The notes beneath the pieces were generated by a model. That model worked only from the letters and a program-made list of their open reading frames with translations, searched no databases and had not been told where the DNA came from. From positions 1-64,000 of the forward strand of contig CAWDEY010000022.1 in NCBI GenBank assembly GCA_963801505.1: 64,000 nucleotides of DNA, read 5' to 3'. Every line of letters begins with the position of its first letter. Within the stretch, counting starts at the first letter, position 1. The stretch comes from JAOUFP01 sp963801505. GTDB lineage: Bacteria; Nitrospirota; Thermodesulfovibrionia; Thermodesulfovibrionales; UBA6898. Of this stretch, positions 56,516 to 64,000 are shown one piece after another. Position numbers and translations under genes: made by a program.

Positions 56516-57088
56516 TCAGTTTTGTTCCGTAAATTTTTTCAAACGTTGTTTTAATTCTTCTCTTGCCCTCGAAATCCTTGATTTTACCGTTCCTATGGAG
56601 ACTTCAAGAATGTCCGCTATTTCCTCGTAAGAAAGACCTTCGATTTCCTTCAGAATTATTACGGTCCTGAGTTTGAGAGACAGCTTTCCTAAACTTTTAC
56701 GCAAGGCAAGGCCTAACTGCTTTGATTCATAGAGTTTTTCGGGTGAAGGCTCATCGGCGAGAGGTTCCAGAATATACTCTTCGTCCTCGCCAGCTTTCCT
56801 GAGGAGCGATTCCCACAAAGGTCTCTTTTTGTAATCGAGGCAGGTATTTACTGCAATACGATATAGCCAGGTATAAAGAGACGCCTCAGGATTGAAATCC
56901 TTCAGCTTCTGATAGGCCTTAAGGAAAGTGTCCTGAGCTGCATCCTCAGCCTCATGGGTATTCCCGAGCATATTACGACAAAGATTGTATATCCGGTCCT
57001 GGTATTTCAGGACAAGTTCTCCAAATGCTGTGCTATCGCCGTCTTTAAATCTGTTTATAAGTGGAAGATCGTCTTGGTATCTGCTCAT
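56516..57088 (-). CDS. ECF-family RNA polymerase sigma factor
   Basis: 190 residues with sigma2 (YQDRIYNLCRNMLGNTHEAED, EASLYTWLYRIAVNTCLDYK) and sigma4 (IEGLSYEEIADILEVSIGTV, KSRISRAREELKQRL) regions. It heads an operon with its anti-sigma, a CnrX-like sensor and a MacAB-type exporter, so it probably activates this operon in response to envelope or metal stress. Confidence 0.92.
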   Translation of the reverse strand: MSRYQDDLPLINRFKDGDSTAFGELVLKYQDRIYNLCRNMLGNTHEAEDAAQDTFLKAYQKLKDFNPEASLYTWLYRIAVNTCLDYKKRPLWESLLRKAGEDEEYILEPLADEPSPEKLYESKQLGLALRKSLGKLSLKLRTVIILKEIEGLSYEEIADILEVSIGTVKSRISRAREELKQRLKKFTEQN

Positions 57089-57150
57089 TGTTGCAGTATA
57101 TATCCTTCGTAATAAGGTTCCTTATTTTCTTCGTCATCAGTTACTCTTTC

Positions 57151-57178
57151 GCAGCGGCCTGCGGATGCAGACCGCTGC
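57151..57178 (-). terminator. Strong hairpin after the BudA-like gene
   Basis: GCAGCGGCCTGC and GCAGACCGCTGC pair with one mismatch around GGAT, 11 bases past the gene end on the minus strand. No clear T-run follows. Confidence 0.4.
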
Positions 57179-57188
57179 TAAGCTTCAA

Positions 57189-57998
57189 CTACGGCTTCGG
57201 CAGGCGAAGCACCATTCCTTCACCGAGGGTAATATTGTCGATGTGTCCTGCGGCCTTGCTCGTCTTCGAGACAAGGTGGATATGGATGGCATTCTGTACG
57301 CCCGTCCCTTCCATGAATGCGGGGTTAGAGGAGGGGAGGAACACACCGGCGTGATGCTCGGCGTAGAAGCCGATAATATCTACAGGTTCATTTTTTGTTA
57401 CAAACGGCTGTTTTGACTTTACGAATAGTTCATTCGTAATGGGTTTCCCTTCCGTGCGGTCTACGTTTATGTGCCATTTGATCTCGACCGGCGTGCCGGC
57501 AAGCAGGAACGGAAAAGGCTTTGTTACATCGATCCCTGCTGCCTGTGCCTGCGTCTTGACGAACTGCTGCAGATCCACATAGCCCTTTACAGTCGCAGGA
57601 ACAGGCACATCCTGCCACTTTGTCTGTTCTGTCCAGACTAGAAAAAACGCGCCATGCTTAAGCGTGTTATCCACAATATAGTCCTTGCCGCGCACCTTGG
57701 TAATGTAAGGCTTTGAATCGAAGATAGTGATCTCCCCGTCAAGCCCTTCAATCGGCCCTACGGCAAACAGGCCCGGGCGGTTGGCAAGTGATTCCAGTGA
57801 TATTACACTGGTCGCCTTGCCCGTTTTAAATATATCCTTTTGTGCGCCGATATACTCGATCAACCCCTCTTTGGTCGAGTTAAGGGCAATGGCTGTGCCA
57901 GCTACTGCCACAACACACAGGACTATCAGTGACGCCTGCCTTAAGGCAATAATCTTCTTTTTAAAACCGCTTATTCCAAACTTCGCTTTTTGTTTCAT
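57189..57998 (-). CDS. Exported alpha-acetolactate-decarboxylase-like protein
   Basis: 269 residues from ATG 57998, chosen because AGGGGGAAC sits directly before it. N-terminal membrane anchor (SLIVLCVVAVAGTAIAL), then a BudA-fold domain: GLDGEITIFDSKPYI, FFLVWTEQTKW, and zinc-ligand-like AIHIHLVSKTSKAAGHIDNI near the C-terminus (HxH and a third His). BudA enzymes turn acetolactate into acetoin in the cytosol; an anchored, exported form with extra AEHHAGVFLP text may have another role. Flanked by two ECF modules but not clearly part of either. Confidence 0.65.
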   Translation of the reverse strand: MKQKAKFGISGFKKKIIALRQASLIVLCVVAVAGTAIALNSTKEGLIEYIGAQKDIFKTGKATSVISLESLANRPGLFAVGPIEGLDGEITIFDSKPYITKVRGKDYIVDNTLKHGAFFLVWTEQTKWQDVPVPATVKGYVDLQQFVKTQAQAAGIDVTKPFPFLLAGTPVEIKWHINVDRTEGKPITNELFVKSKQPFVTKNEPVDIIGFYAEHHAGVFLPSSNPAFMEGTGVQNAIHIHLVSKTSKAAGHIDNITLGEGMVLRLPKP

Positions 57999-58064
57999 AC
58001 TGTTCCCCCTGAGCATTTATTTTTTACGACATTATACGACACAATTATATCACTGGTTGAGAGG

Positions 58065-59210
58065 TTAAAATAAAGCCAGCGAAAGGGCAGCACCCGCAAA
58101 AACGATATAGAGAATATCAACCTTCTTGAAAAGCGCGCTAAAAGCTGCACATGCCAATACTCCCCGGACAAAATCCCACGGCACAGCCAGCGCGAATTTG
58201 ACTGTGACAAAGAAAAGGAGACCAACAAAAGAGGCGAGTATCCCGTTGGTTGCCCCTAAAAAATATGCAGATGCCTTTAATCTGTCGAAGACGGGAGTAA
58301 TTGCAACGACCATTATAAAAGAAGGTGTAAAAATTGCAATCGTCGCTACTATCGCGCCCAATAGTCCGTATGACATATATCCCACAAAGGTTGAGGTAAT
58401 AACGATTGGACCGGGTGTCACCTGTCCAAGGGCTATACCGTCCATAAATGTCTTGCTGTCAAGCCACCCTCTGACACTTACAATTTCATGAAGCATCAAC
58501 GGCAGGGATGCAAAACCGCCTCCAAAAGCGAATATATCGATCTTCATCATCAGTGTTGCAAGATTGAAAAGCCTTGAGTCTACAAAATAGAGCATGGCAA
58601 GTATCAAAAGCGGTAAAAAGAGAAGCATTAAGAGCTCTTTGAAGTTATGACTGTTATTAGTTGACGCAGAAGCGATAGTCCTCCTTCCTGAGAATATTAT
58701 TCCTGCAAGTGCAGCGCCGACGATTACAATGAAGGGGCTTACTCCGGACCATAAGAGAGAAGAGGCTGCAATGGCAAGAATGACATCTTTGTAATTTTTG
58801 AATGTGCTTTTACCGAAAGAATAGGCTGCATTTGCAACAAGAGCAACGACTACGACCTGCAGGCCGTTAAACAGTGAGATTATCCCGGGAACTTCATGAT
58901 ACCTGGCATAGAGCGATGAAAGTATCAGCATCAAAATAAACGCGGGCAGACCAAAGCCGACAAATGATGCTAATGCCCCTGCTATGCCTTTTGCCCTGAG
59001 ACCAACATATGCGGCGGTCTGCATGGCGGTAGCCCCGGGTATGGACTGACAGAGCACGACACCATCCTTAAATGTCTCTTTATCAAGCCACTGGTGACGA
59101 TTGACCGACATCTCTTTTATGTAGGCGACCATGGCAGGACCGCCGAAGGCTGTCAGGCCGAGGCTGAGGAAAGACAGAAAAAGATTTCCCATTGTGGGCT
59201 TACGGTTCAA
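58065..59210 (-). CDS. chrA: Chromate-transporter (CHR) family protein, two-domain form
   Basis: 381 residues, two homologous halves: FLSLGLTAFGGPAMVAYIKE, CQSIPGATAMQTAAYVG in the first, and DIFAFGGGFASLPLMLHEIV, ALGQVTPGPIVITSTFVGY in the second, with about ten hydrophobic helices. Relatives export chromate by proton antiport, but many act on other oxyanions. TTG at 59210 or ATG at 59192 could be the start. It follows a sulfate/molybdate-type transporter on the same strand. Confidence 0.88.
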   Translation of the reverse strand: MNRKPTMGNLFLSFLSLGLTAFGGPAMVAYIKEMSVNRHQWLDKETFKDGVVLCQSIPGATAMQTAAYVGLRAKGIAGALASFVGFGLPAFILMLILSSLYARYHEVPGIISLFNGLQVVVVALVANAAYSFGKSTFKNYKDVILAIAASSLLWSGVSPFIVIVGAALAGIIFSGRRTIASASTNNSHNFKELLMLLFLPLLILAMLYFVDSRLFNLATLMMKIDIFAFGGGFASLPLMLHEIVSVRGWLDSKTFMDGIALGQVTPGPIVITSTFVGYMSYGLLGAIVATIAIFTPSFIMVVAITPVFDRLKASAYFLGATNGILASFVGLLFFVTVKFALAVPWDFVRGVLACAAFSALFKKVDILYIVFAGAALSLALF

Positions 59211-59315
59211 GTAGCCACCACTTCATTGTGACCACTAAAAAGTCTATTTCTGCAAGATCGATAATTCGGTCTGTGCTACTGTCCAAAAAGAGTCTTTCGA
59301 TGCCGGTCCTTCCAT

Positions 59316-60506
59316 TCAATTTTTGAGCCACCCTCTTCTGAGTGAATTGTCCAGTATTACCCCCGCAAGAAAAGCCACCCCCATATTCCACATGGCAACA
59401 GCGGCCACGACGATCATCACATAAAACTCGGACTTCTTGTCTCCGATATCCCTTACCACTATCGCCAGTTCGGACCCCGCAAAGAACAGGATTACTCCCA
59501 GTATGGCATTGGGGAATATCTTGAAGATAATAGAAATTGATTCGCTAAAAAACAAGGCAATAAATATTAGTATGATACCCAATATAACAAGGGCCCCGCC
59601 GGTCTTTGCTCCAAAGCGAACATGCCCTGCCATCCCTCCGGCTCCATGGCACATGGGAATGCCGCCGAAGAGGGGTGAAACCAGGTTCATGATGCCTTGT
59701 GAAATAGCAATTTTCTTCTCCGTCACCGGCCTGTCAGGGAAAAGCTCGTTGTTCTCGGCAGTGATTGCAATCACCGCATTGCCCAGGGTTAGTGGTATTT
59801 GAGGAATTGTAAAAAGCAATGTACCCGTAACAAGGTCATTCCAGGTAATCATGGGGACACTGAAAACCGGCAGTTGGAAGCCGACGTGAATCTTGCCCAA
59901 TTCCGCGAGTATTTGAGGGTTCATGATAACGGCTGACACAACCCCGATAATCAGGAGCATAAACATTGCCGGTATCTTGGGATTTGTGAGAAGAAGGTAT
60001 GTGACAACCAAGGCGATAACCGCCAGGACGGGCGCTGTCTTCATCCTGTTGACCCCATCGACCATGAAGGTGAGCCCCAGCCCCAGCATTATGCCTCGCA
60101 CGACGGGTTTGGTTGCAAGTCTTGCTATTGGTCTGAGGACCCCCGTAAGACCGGCAAGGAGCCAAAAAAGCCCTGTGGTGAAACCTGATCCGTAAAGGGC
60201 TGCCGGACTTATGCCGCCAGCGATGGCTGCAGCCCCAATGGCCTTCATGGGTTGGATCGGAAGAGGTGTCTTGTAATAGAGTCCGGAGGCCAAGAGAGTT
60301 ATGCCGAACATGAAAAGAAGCCCGAGAGGTGGCATTTTCACTATAGTTATATAGGCAACGACAAAAGGGATCAGAGTGCCGACGTCCCCGAACGCCCCCG
60401 CCCATTCCATCCGGTTGTACAGATTTTTTGTCTTTACCCCGGCAGTCCCCGCATCAGTCTGCGCCTCAGCAACCTTCCCCTTAACAGCCTTGACACTCTT
60501 TTCCAC
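59316..60506 (-). CDS. MOT1/SulP-like sulfate or molybdate transporter
   Basis: 396 residues, about eleven hydrophobic helices. MOT1-type motifs: WAGAFGDVGTLIPFVVAYI near residue 35, PLPIQPMKAIGAAAIA near 82, and GGIPMCHGAGGMAGHVRFG near 285. Start GTG at 60506 with AAGGAGG. It lies 41 bases after a CnrX-like gene, thus probably in the second ECF operon. Molybdate or sulfate supply would suit the molybdo-enzyme formate dehydrogenase; substrate choice is inferred. Confidence 0.85.
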   Translation of the reverse strand: MEKSVKAVKGKVAEAQTDAGTAGVKTKNLYNRMEWAGAFGDVGTLIPFVVAYITIVKMPPLGLLFMFGITLLASGLYYKTPLPIQPMKAIGAAAIAGGISPAALYGSGFTTGLFWLLAGLTGVLRPIARLATKPVVRGIMLGLGLTFMVDGVNRMKTAPVLAVIALVVTYLLLTNPKIPAMFMLLIIGVVSAVIMNPQILAELGKIHVGFQLPVFSVPMITWNDLVTGTLLFTIPQIPLTLGNAVIAITAENNELFPDRPVTEKKIAISQGIMNLVSPLFGGIPMCHGAGGMAGHVRFGAKTGGALVILGIILIFIALFFSESISIIFKIFPNAILGVILFFAGSELAIVVRDIGDKKSEFYVMIVVAAVAMWNMGVAFLAGVILDNSLRRGWLKN

Positions 60507-60547
60507 GATGAAATACCTCCTTTCAAATATGTCATTTTGGACTAAAC

Positions 60548-61003
60548 CTATTTTCCAAGATTTCGAGTTGTCCCGGGTCGCTGTTCTCCGTGGACACCGA
60601 GACCGCCTTTTTCAAACTCAGTACGGATTACCTCGTAGAATTGCCTTTTCTGCTCTGGGCTGAGCAGCTCCTTTTCCTGGATTATGTGTTCAATGACCTC
60701 TGCTTCCAATTGCGCCTGAAGCTTTGAAATATCCATACTTTTGCCCTCAATAGCCTGCATGTCTGGAGGTTCTGCGAAAAGAAGGTCATTTAATTCGAGC
60801 CTATTTTGACGCAAGGCTTGACGAATTACCTCTACCCTCGGCAGGAAGTCTCTTCTTATATTCTCAACATGTTGTTTCTGGTTTTCGGTCAACTCAATTA
60901 GATCGAGATAGCCTCTGATCGGCTTGCGGCGCACTCTTATAAACCTGCTCGCCAGCAGCGCAATAACCGTCAGTGAAAGAAGTATTAATAGAATATCCTT
61001 CAT
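60548..61003 (-). CDS. CnrX/ZraP-like membrane-anchored sensor, second module
   Basis: 151 residues: N-terminal TM (ILLILLSLTVIALLASRFI), then helical LIELTENQKQHVENIRRDF, RQALRQNRLELNDLLF and ELLSPEQKRQFYEVI, matching the periplasmic metal/stress-sensing family. It overlaps the anti-sigma gene by four bases. Paralogous in plan to the gene at 55553-56038. Confidence 0.78.
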   Translation of the reverse strand: MKDILLILLSLTVIALLASRFIRVRRKPIRGYLDLIELTENQKQHVENIRRDFLPRVEVIRQALRQNRLELNDLLFAEPPDMQAIEGKSMDISKLQAQLEAEVIEHIIQEKELLSPEQKRQFYEVIRTEFEKGGLGVHGEQRPGTTRNLGK

Positions 61004-61428
61004 GCGGACTCTCTATGGATCAGCGAAATATAGACGCTCGAAAGGGACTCAGGGGGGAAATCATCGAAGCTGCTCAAATAGGCGTTTAATGGAGCCCGTC
61101 TCCTGTCTATGTTAGATTCCAGCTGCCAGGGAACAACCGATAACACCGAGCGCAGAACAGTGAGCGCGGGCATAAGGATATGCCCTTTTACATAGGCACA
61201 ACGTTTCCATGCGGAAACTTTGTGAATAGTTGCCGGGATAAATGACCGGGAGGGACTTTCATTGGGAATTTCATCCATCAAGGCTATGACCTGTCGGAGA
61301 GAACTTTCCTCCTGTGCGCAGGCAGGACACTGATGGAGATGCCTTTCAATTAGCATGCGCTCCGACGGCGGTAGCTCATTGTCTATGAACGCCGAGAGCC
61401 TCTCACGTATTTCTTTGCAGTCCTTCAT
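61000..61428 (-). CDS. Zinc-finger anti-sigma factor, second module
   Basis: 142 residues. ZAS motif RHLHQCPACAQEE (H-x3-C-x2-C) near residue 30 within RLSAFIDNELPPSERMLI; a moderately hydrophobic stretch near 85-105 (HILMPALTVLRSVLSVVPW) could be a membrane anchor. Encoded 52 bases after the ECF sigma gene and overlapping the sensor gene, as in the first module. Confidence 0.82.
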   Translation of the reverse strand: MKDCKEIRERLSAFIDNELPPSERMLIERHLHQCPACAQEESSLRQVIALMDEIPNESPSRSFIPATIHKVSAWKRCAYVKGHILMPALTVLRSVLSVVPWQLESNIDRRRAPLNAYLSSFDDFPPESLSSVYISLIHRESA

Positions 61429-61480
61429 ACTCTCTTAAACACGGGAATCGGAAAAAACTTGCGGTCTGAAGAGGAAAAAA

Positions 61481-62041
61481 CTAAAGATGGGGGGTCAGTT
61501 GTTTTCTAAGACTCTGGCGAGCCCTGTGGATGAGGGACTCGACGGCTGATATGGAGCAGTTCATCATCTGGCTGATATCAAGGTAGGAGAATCCGCTATA
61601 CTTATGCAAAAGCAGCGCAACCCGTTGATTTTCCGGAAGACTCTTGAATGCCTTCATCAGGATAGAACTCAATTCACGGTTCTCCAGTTCTCTTAGGGGC
61701 GATAGGCGCCCCGCGGCAAGGGCGACAAAACCTGCCTCATTCAGTTCAAAGATGTCAATGGTGTTACGATGTATCTTGTTATCTCTTAATTCATTGAGGC
61801 AGAGATTGGTGGCTATCTTAAAGAGCCACGTTTTGAAGGAAGAAAGTGGCCGATACTCCTTTGCAGTCTTGAATACCCGCAGAAACACCTCCTGCGTAAT
61901 GTCCTCCGCTACAGCCCTGTCGCCGGTGTACCTACAGATATAATTGAGCAGAGGAAGCTGGTATCGCTCGACAATCTCGCGGAATGCTGAGAGATTGCCT
62001 TTTGCGACTTCAGCTATTATTTTTGCTTCAAATTCTTCCAT
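61481..62041 (-). CDS. ECF-family sigma factor, second module
   Basis: 186 residues: sigma2 (YQLPLLNYICRYTGDRAVAED, LSSFKTWLFKIATNLCLNEL) and sigma4 (SGFSYLDISQMMNCSISAV, SLIHRARQSLRKQL). Likely autoregulates the operon running through the anti-sigma, sensor, MOT1-like and chromate-family transporter genes. Confidence 0.92.
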   Translation of the reverse strand: MEEFEAKIIAEVAKGNLSAFREIVERYQLPLLNYICRYTGDRAVAEDITQEVFLRVFKTAKEYRPLSSFKTWLFKIATNLCLNELRDNKIHRNTIDIFELNEAGFVALAAGRLSPLRELENRELSSILMKAFKSLPENQRVALLLHKYSGFSYLDISQMMNCSISAVESLIHRARQSLRKQLTPHL

Positions 62042-62324
62042 CGGAATTATTCTGCCTTTAAATGCTTAGAGAGGTCAAGGAAAAAGGCAGGCTTTTTTCT
62101 CATTTATAATGGTGCTCATTGATACGCCGATATGATATATAATGGCAGGCAAACCGACTAAAACTCATATCTCATCTGTAAATAAGCATTATCATCTTTA
62201 GCAAACTGTCCGAACTGACTTGCCTGGTGACCTTTGCATGCACATGAAAACACATTACCAATACGTTTTTCGTTATTTTTGTCATCGTGTTTCATTCCCT
62301 TTTATAGCAACAAGCGACTCTTTT

Positions 62325-62630
62325 TTAAAGACGAACGGAACCCTCAATGAGCTGCTCAAGTGCATCCTGCATAAGACTACATGCCTTAGCAAGCCTTTTA
62401 TTGGACAACATATAGTAAGTGTTTACTCCGTCCCGTCTTGCCTTGAGAATCCCCATCATACGCATTAGAGTCAGGTGCTGAGACACGTTTGCCTTTGAGA
62501 GGCCGAGTTTTTTGGTTATAGCGCTTACCGTCAGCTCCCCTTCCTTAAGAAGACACAGTATTTCAAGCCTCTTCGGACTCGAAAAGATCTTGCAAAATTC
62601 TGCATGAAACTCGACTACTTCTTTCTTCAT
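62325..62630 (-). CDS. ArsR-family transcriptional regulator
   Basis: 101 residues from ATG 62630, which overlaps the SQR stop codon (ATGA); an upstream ATG at 62663 is less likely. Winged HTH: FSSPKRLEILCLLKEGELTV, SAITKKLGLSKANVSQHLTL, ARRDGVNTYYML. Only the tail carries a cysteine (LAKACSLMQD), so classical paired metal ligands are not evident; sulfide- or redox-type sensing (as in SqrR/BigR relatives) is conceivable but not shown. It is coupled to the SQR gene and probably controls it. Confidence 0.85.
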   Translation of the reverse strand: MKKEVVEFHAEFCKIFSSPKRLEILCLLKEGELTVSAITKKLGLSKANVSQHLTLMRMMGILKARRDGVNTYYMLSNKRLAKACSLMQDALEQLIEGSVRL

Positions 62631-63814
62631 GGCAAATTGCTCAAACCATTCTTCATCTTCCAAAGAAAATATTTCTCAAATGCCGCCTTTCCCCATTTAA
62701 ACCTCTTGCCTTCTTTAAAAACCGACTCCTGCCTCGGTGGAAGCACTGGCGCTGCCTTCATGTAGGCTGCTGTATTCCCCATGGACATAAGACACAGCAC
62801 ATCGATAGGCGTGTCGGCTGGTGCGGCGCTGCCGCTAATATCCGAGGCAATGGCAAGAGAGGCGGTCTTTGCCATCTTAACAGTCATAAACCCTGTTTTG
62901 GGAACACCTGTCGGCACAGGTGTCGGCTCAGGCGGGGCGATTGCAACAGTGACCCCGACCGCAAAGATGTTCTTATACTTCGTATGCCTGTATCTTCCAT
63001 CAACAGGTATGAACCCGCGCGGATTGCCGAGATGGGCCACAGCAGGGACCCCTTTCATGGCAGGTGCAAACATGGAGAGTTTAGAGGGGATCTTCGTCCC
63101 GTCCTTGAGTTTTACTTCGCCCGGCGTGAACTCTTCAACAGCGGCGTTTGCGATTATTTTGATGTCCCTTTTTGCAAACTCGTCTTCCATCATCCTCTTT
63201 GAGTTTCTTAACCCGCCGATGCCGAAATGGCCGATATAGGGCTCAGAGGTCACGAATACGATAGGCACCTTATGTCTCATCTTCAGCCTGCGAAGTTCCG
63301 CGTCGATTTCGAACGCGTATTCATAAGGAGGACCAAAGCAGCTGACTCCCTGGACAGATCCGGTGACAACAGAACCGGGGGATTCAAGGAATCTGTCCCA
63401 GGCTTTTTTAGCCCTCTCCGCCTGATCCAGTGTGAATATGCATTCTGTATGCCCTTTTTCAGGGCCAAGGCCGGGGACCTCTTCAAAGGCCAGATAAGGG
63501 CCGGTCGATATAACGAGGTAGTCATATGGTATTTCTCCTGTTTCCGTTAAAACCTTGGAGGCGTCAGCATCGATGCCCTTTGCCTTCACATGGACAAAAG
63601 ATATACCTTTCCTCTCCAGGATAGGCTTTAAAGACAAAGTAATATCTGCCGCCTTTCTCCAGCCCATCGAAAGCCATGGAAGGGAAGGAATGAAAACAAA
63701 TTTGTCATCGTTGCTTATAACGGTGACATCCGCCTTTTTATTAAGCAGCCTTTTCAGCTCAAAGGCAGCAGTAAGTCCGCCAAAGGAGCCTCCTAAAACA
63801 ACAATTTTCGCCAT
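62627..63814 (-). CDS. sqr: Sulfide:quinone oxidoreductase-like FAD protein
   Basis: 395 residues of the SQR/FCSD flavoprotein family: FAD-binding VVLGGSFGGLTAAFELKRLL at the N-terminus, YDYLVISTGPYLAFEEVPG, SVQGVSCFGPPYEYAFEID (a cysteine in the usual catalytic region), APAMKGVPAVAHLG and IFAVGVTVAIAPPEPTPVP. Relatives oxidise sulfide to polysulfur and reduce quinone at the membrane. GGGGAGGATGAC supports the start. The ArsR gene is coupled downstream. Confidence 0.87.
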   Translation of the reverse strand: MAKIVVLGGSFGGLTAAFELKRLLNKKADVTVISNDDKFVFIPSLPWLSMGWRKAADITLSLKPILERKGISFVHVKAKGIDADASKVLTETGEIPYDYLVISTGPYLAFEEVPGLGPEKGHTECIFTLDQAERAKKAWDRFLESPGSVVTGSVQGVSCFGPPYEYAFEIDAELRRLKMRHKVPIVFVTSEPYIGHFGIGGLRNSKRMMEDEFAKRDIKIIANAAVEEFTPGEVKLKDGTKIPSKLSMFAPAMKGVPAVAHLGNPRGFIPVDGRYRHTKYKNIFAVGVTVAIAPPEPTPVPTGVPKTGFMTVKMAKTASLAIASDISGSAAPADTPIDVLCLMSMGNTAAYMKAAPVLPPRQESVFKEGKRFKWGKAAFEKYFLWKMKNGLSNLP

Positions 63815-63831
63815 GTCATCCTCCCCTATTT

Positions 63832-64000
63832 TTATCTTGTAGGGAGCAATTCATGAATTGCCCTTACATTTAGAACATGCCCAGTTACTTTGTCATTTTT
63901 GACTATCAGGTCAATGAGGCCGTCATAATTGATCTCCTGTATGTCCTTGCGATCCTCAGTTGACAGACCTCTTAACCGCTTGTCGTCTTCAAGCGCATAG
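63832..64000 (-). CDS. C-terminal end of an unrecognised protein (runs off the window)
   Basis: The last 55 codons of a minus-strand gene are present (EDDKRLRGLSTEDRKDIQEI, DGLIDLIVKNDKVTGHVLN), ending in a TAA at 63832-63834. The final residues are encoded by a palindromic GTAGGG-type repeat, so the C-terminus may have been replaced. It is charged and soluble-looking; no family recognised. It lies 18 bases before the SQR gene and may be the first part of the same operon. Confidence 0.5.
   Translation of the reverse strand, partial: YALEDDKRLRGLSTEDRKDIQEINYDGLIDLIVKNDKVTGHVLNVRAIHELLPTR
63839..63867. repeat. GTAGGG...CAATTCATGAATTG palindromic repeat
   Basis: 29-bp near-palindrome whose core GCAATTCATGAATTGC is perfect; ends GTAGGG and CCTTAC. 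Related to the elements at 25373-25430 and 37839-37862. Confidence 0.75.

Overview
The window reads as a contig from an uncultured anaerobic bacterium, most like a Nitrospirota or Desulfobacterota-type lineage. That placement is inferred from gene content: a selenocysteine formate dehydrogenase, Wood-Ljungdahl methyl-branch genes (folD, metV, metF and an NADH-type/MvhD electron-input protein), a CooC-type nickel ATPase, c-haem sensor kinases, a two-CW domain and sulfide:quinone oxidoreductase. The first 6.46 kb is different. It is visibly richer in G+C, its coding is broken by many frameshifts, and it encodes secreted polysaccharide-lyase, FN3 and OB-fold proteins of a type known to me from Armatimonadota or Planctomycetota. 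It meets the rest at an 11-bp direct repeat inside a histidine kinase gene, so a chimeric assembly join is the simplest explanation.

Layout. 1-6.46 kb: foreign-looking, frameshifted carbohydrate-active genes. 6.47-7.6 kb: truncated c-haem sensor kinase. 7.8-11.3 kb: tandem DHA2 drug-efflux genes, both frameshifted. 11.8-13.4 kb: S10 carboxypeptidase. 13.6-20.7 kb: formate dehydrogenase operon (Sec alpha subunit, Fe-S beta subunit, NrfD-type membrane subunit), then a Sec-containing DsbA-like protein and a dihaem cytochrome c peroxidase. 21-23.8 kb: PilZ protein, SurA-like, HAMP and metalloprotease genes. 24-30.2 kb: HD-GYP regulator and two large sensor kinases. 30.2-35.8 kb: accessory island with a VapBC-type toxin-antitoxin pair, two attC-like integron sites, a cassette with an integrase-like/nuclease-like fusion protein, a repeat lipoprotein, palindromes and a structured noncoding element. 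35.9-37.3 kb: MATE exporter. 38-46.7 kb: one-carbon metabolism cluster. 46.7-48.9 kb: argD and argF. 49-50.9 kb: TSUP permease and a Sec-containing selD. 51.2-57.1 kb: ECF sigma/anti-sigma/CnrX-like module with a MacAB-type exporter. 57.2-62 kb: BudA-like exported protein, chromate and sulfate/molybdate transporters, and a second ECF module. 62.3-64 kb: ArsR regulator, SQR and the end of an unrecognised gene.

How the parts fit. Formate dehydrogenase, FolD, the MetV/MetF reductase with its flavin/Fe-S/MvhD partner, 5-formyl-THF cyclo-ligase and CooC point to formate- or CO2-linked one-carbon metabolism. SelD supplies selenophosphate for the Sec codons in the formate dehydrogenase, in the DsbA-like protein and in SelD itself. 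selA, selB and selC are not visible here.

The most novel material is the 31.7-34.9 kb cassette region. Two 47-48-nt sites with paired R and L boxes and 5-nt spacers bound a two-gene cassette, with no integron integrase in the window. Many short palindromic repeats are scattered between genes, and one lies in frame inside a kinase gene.
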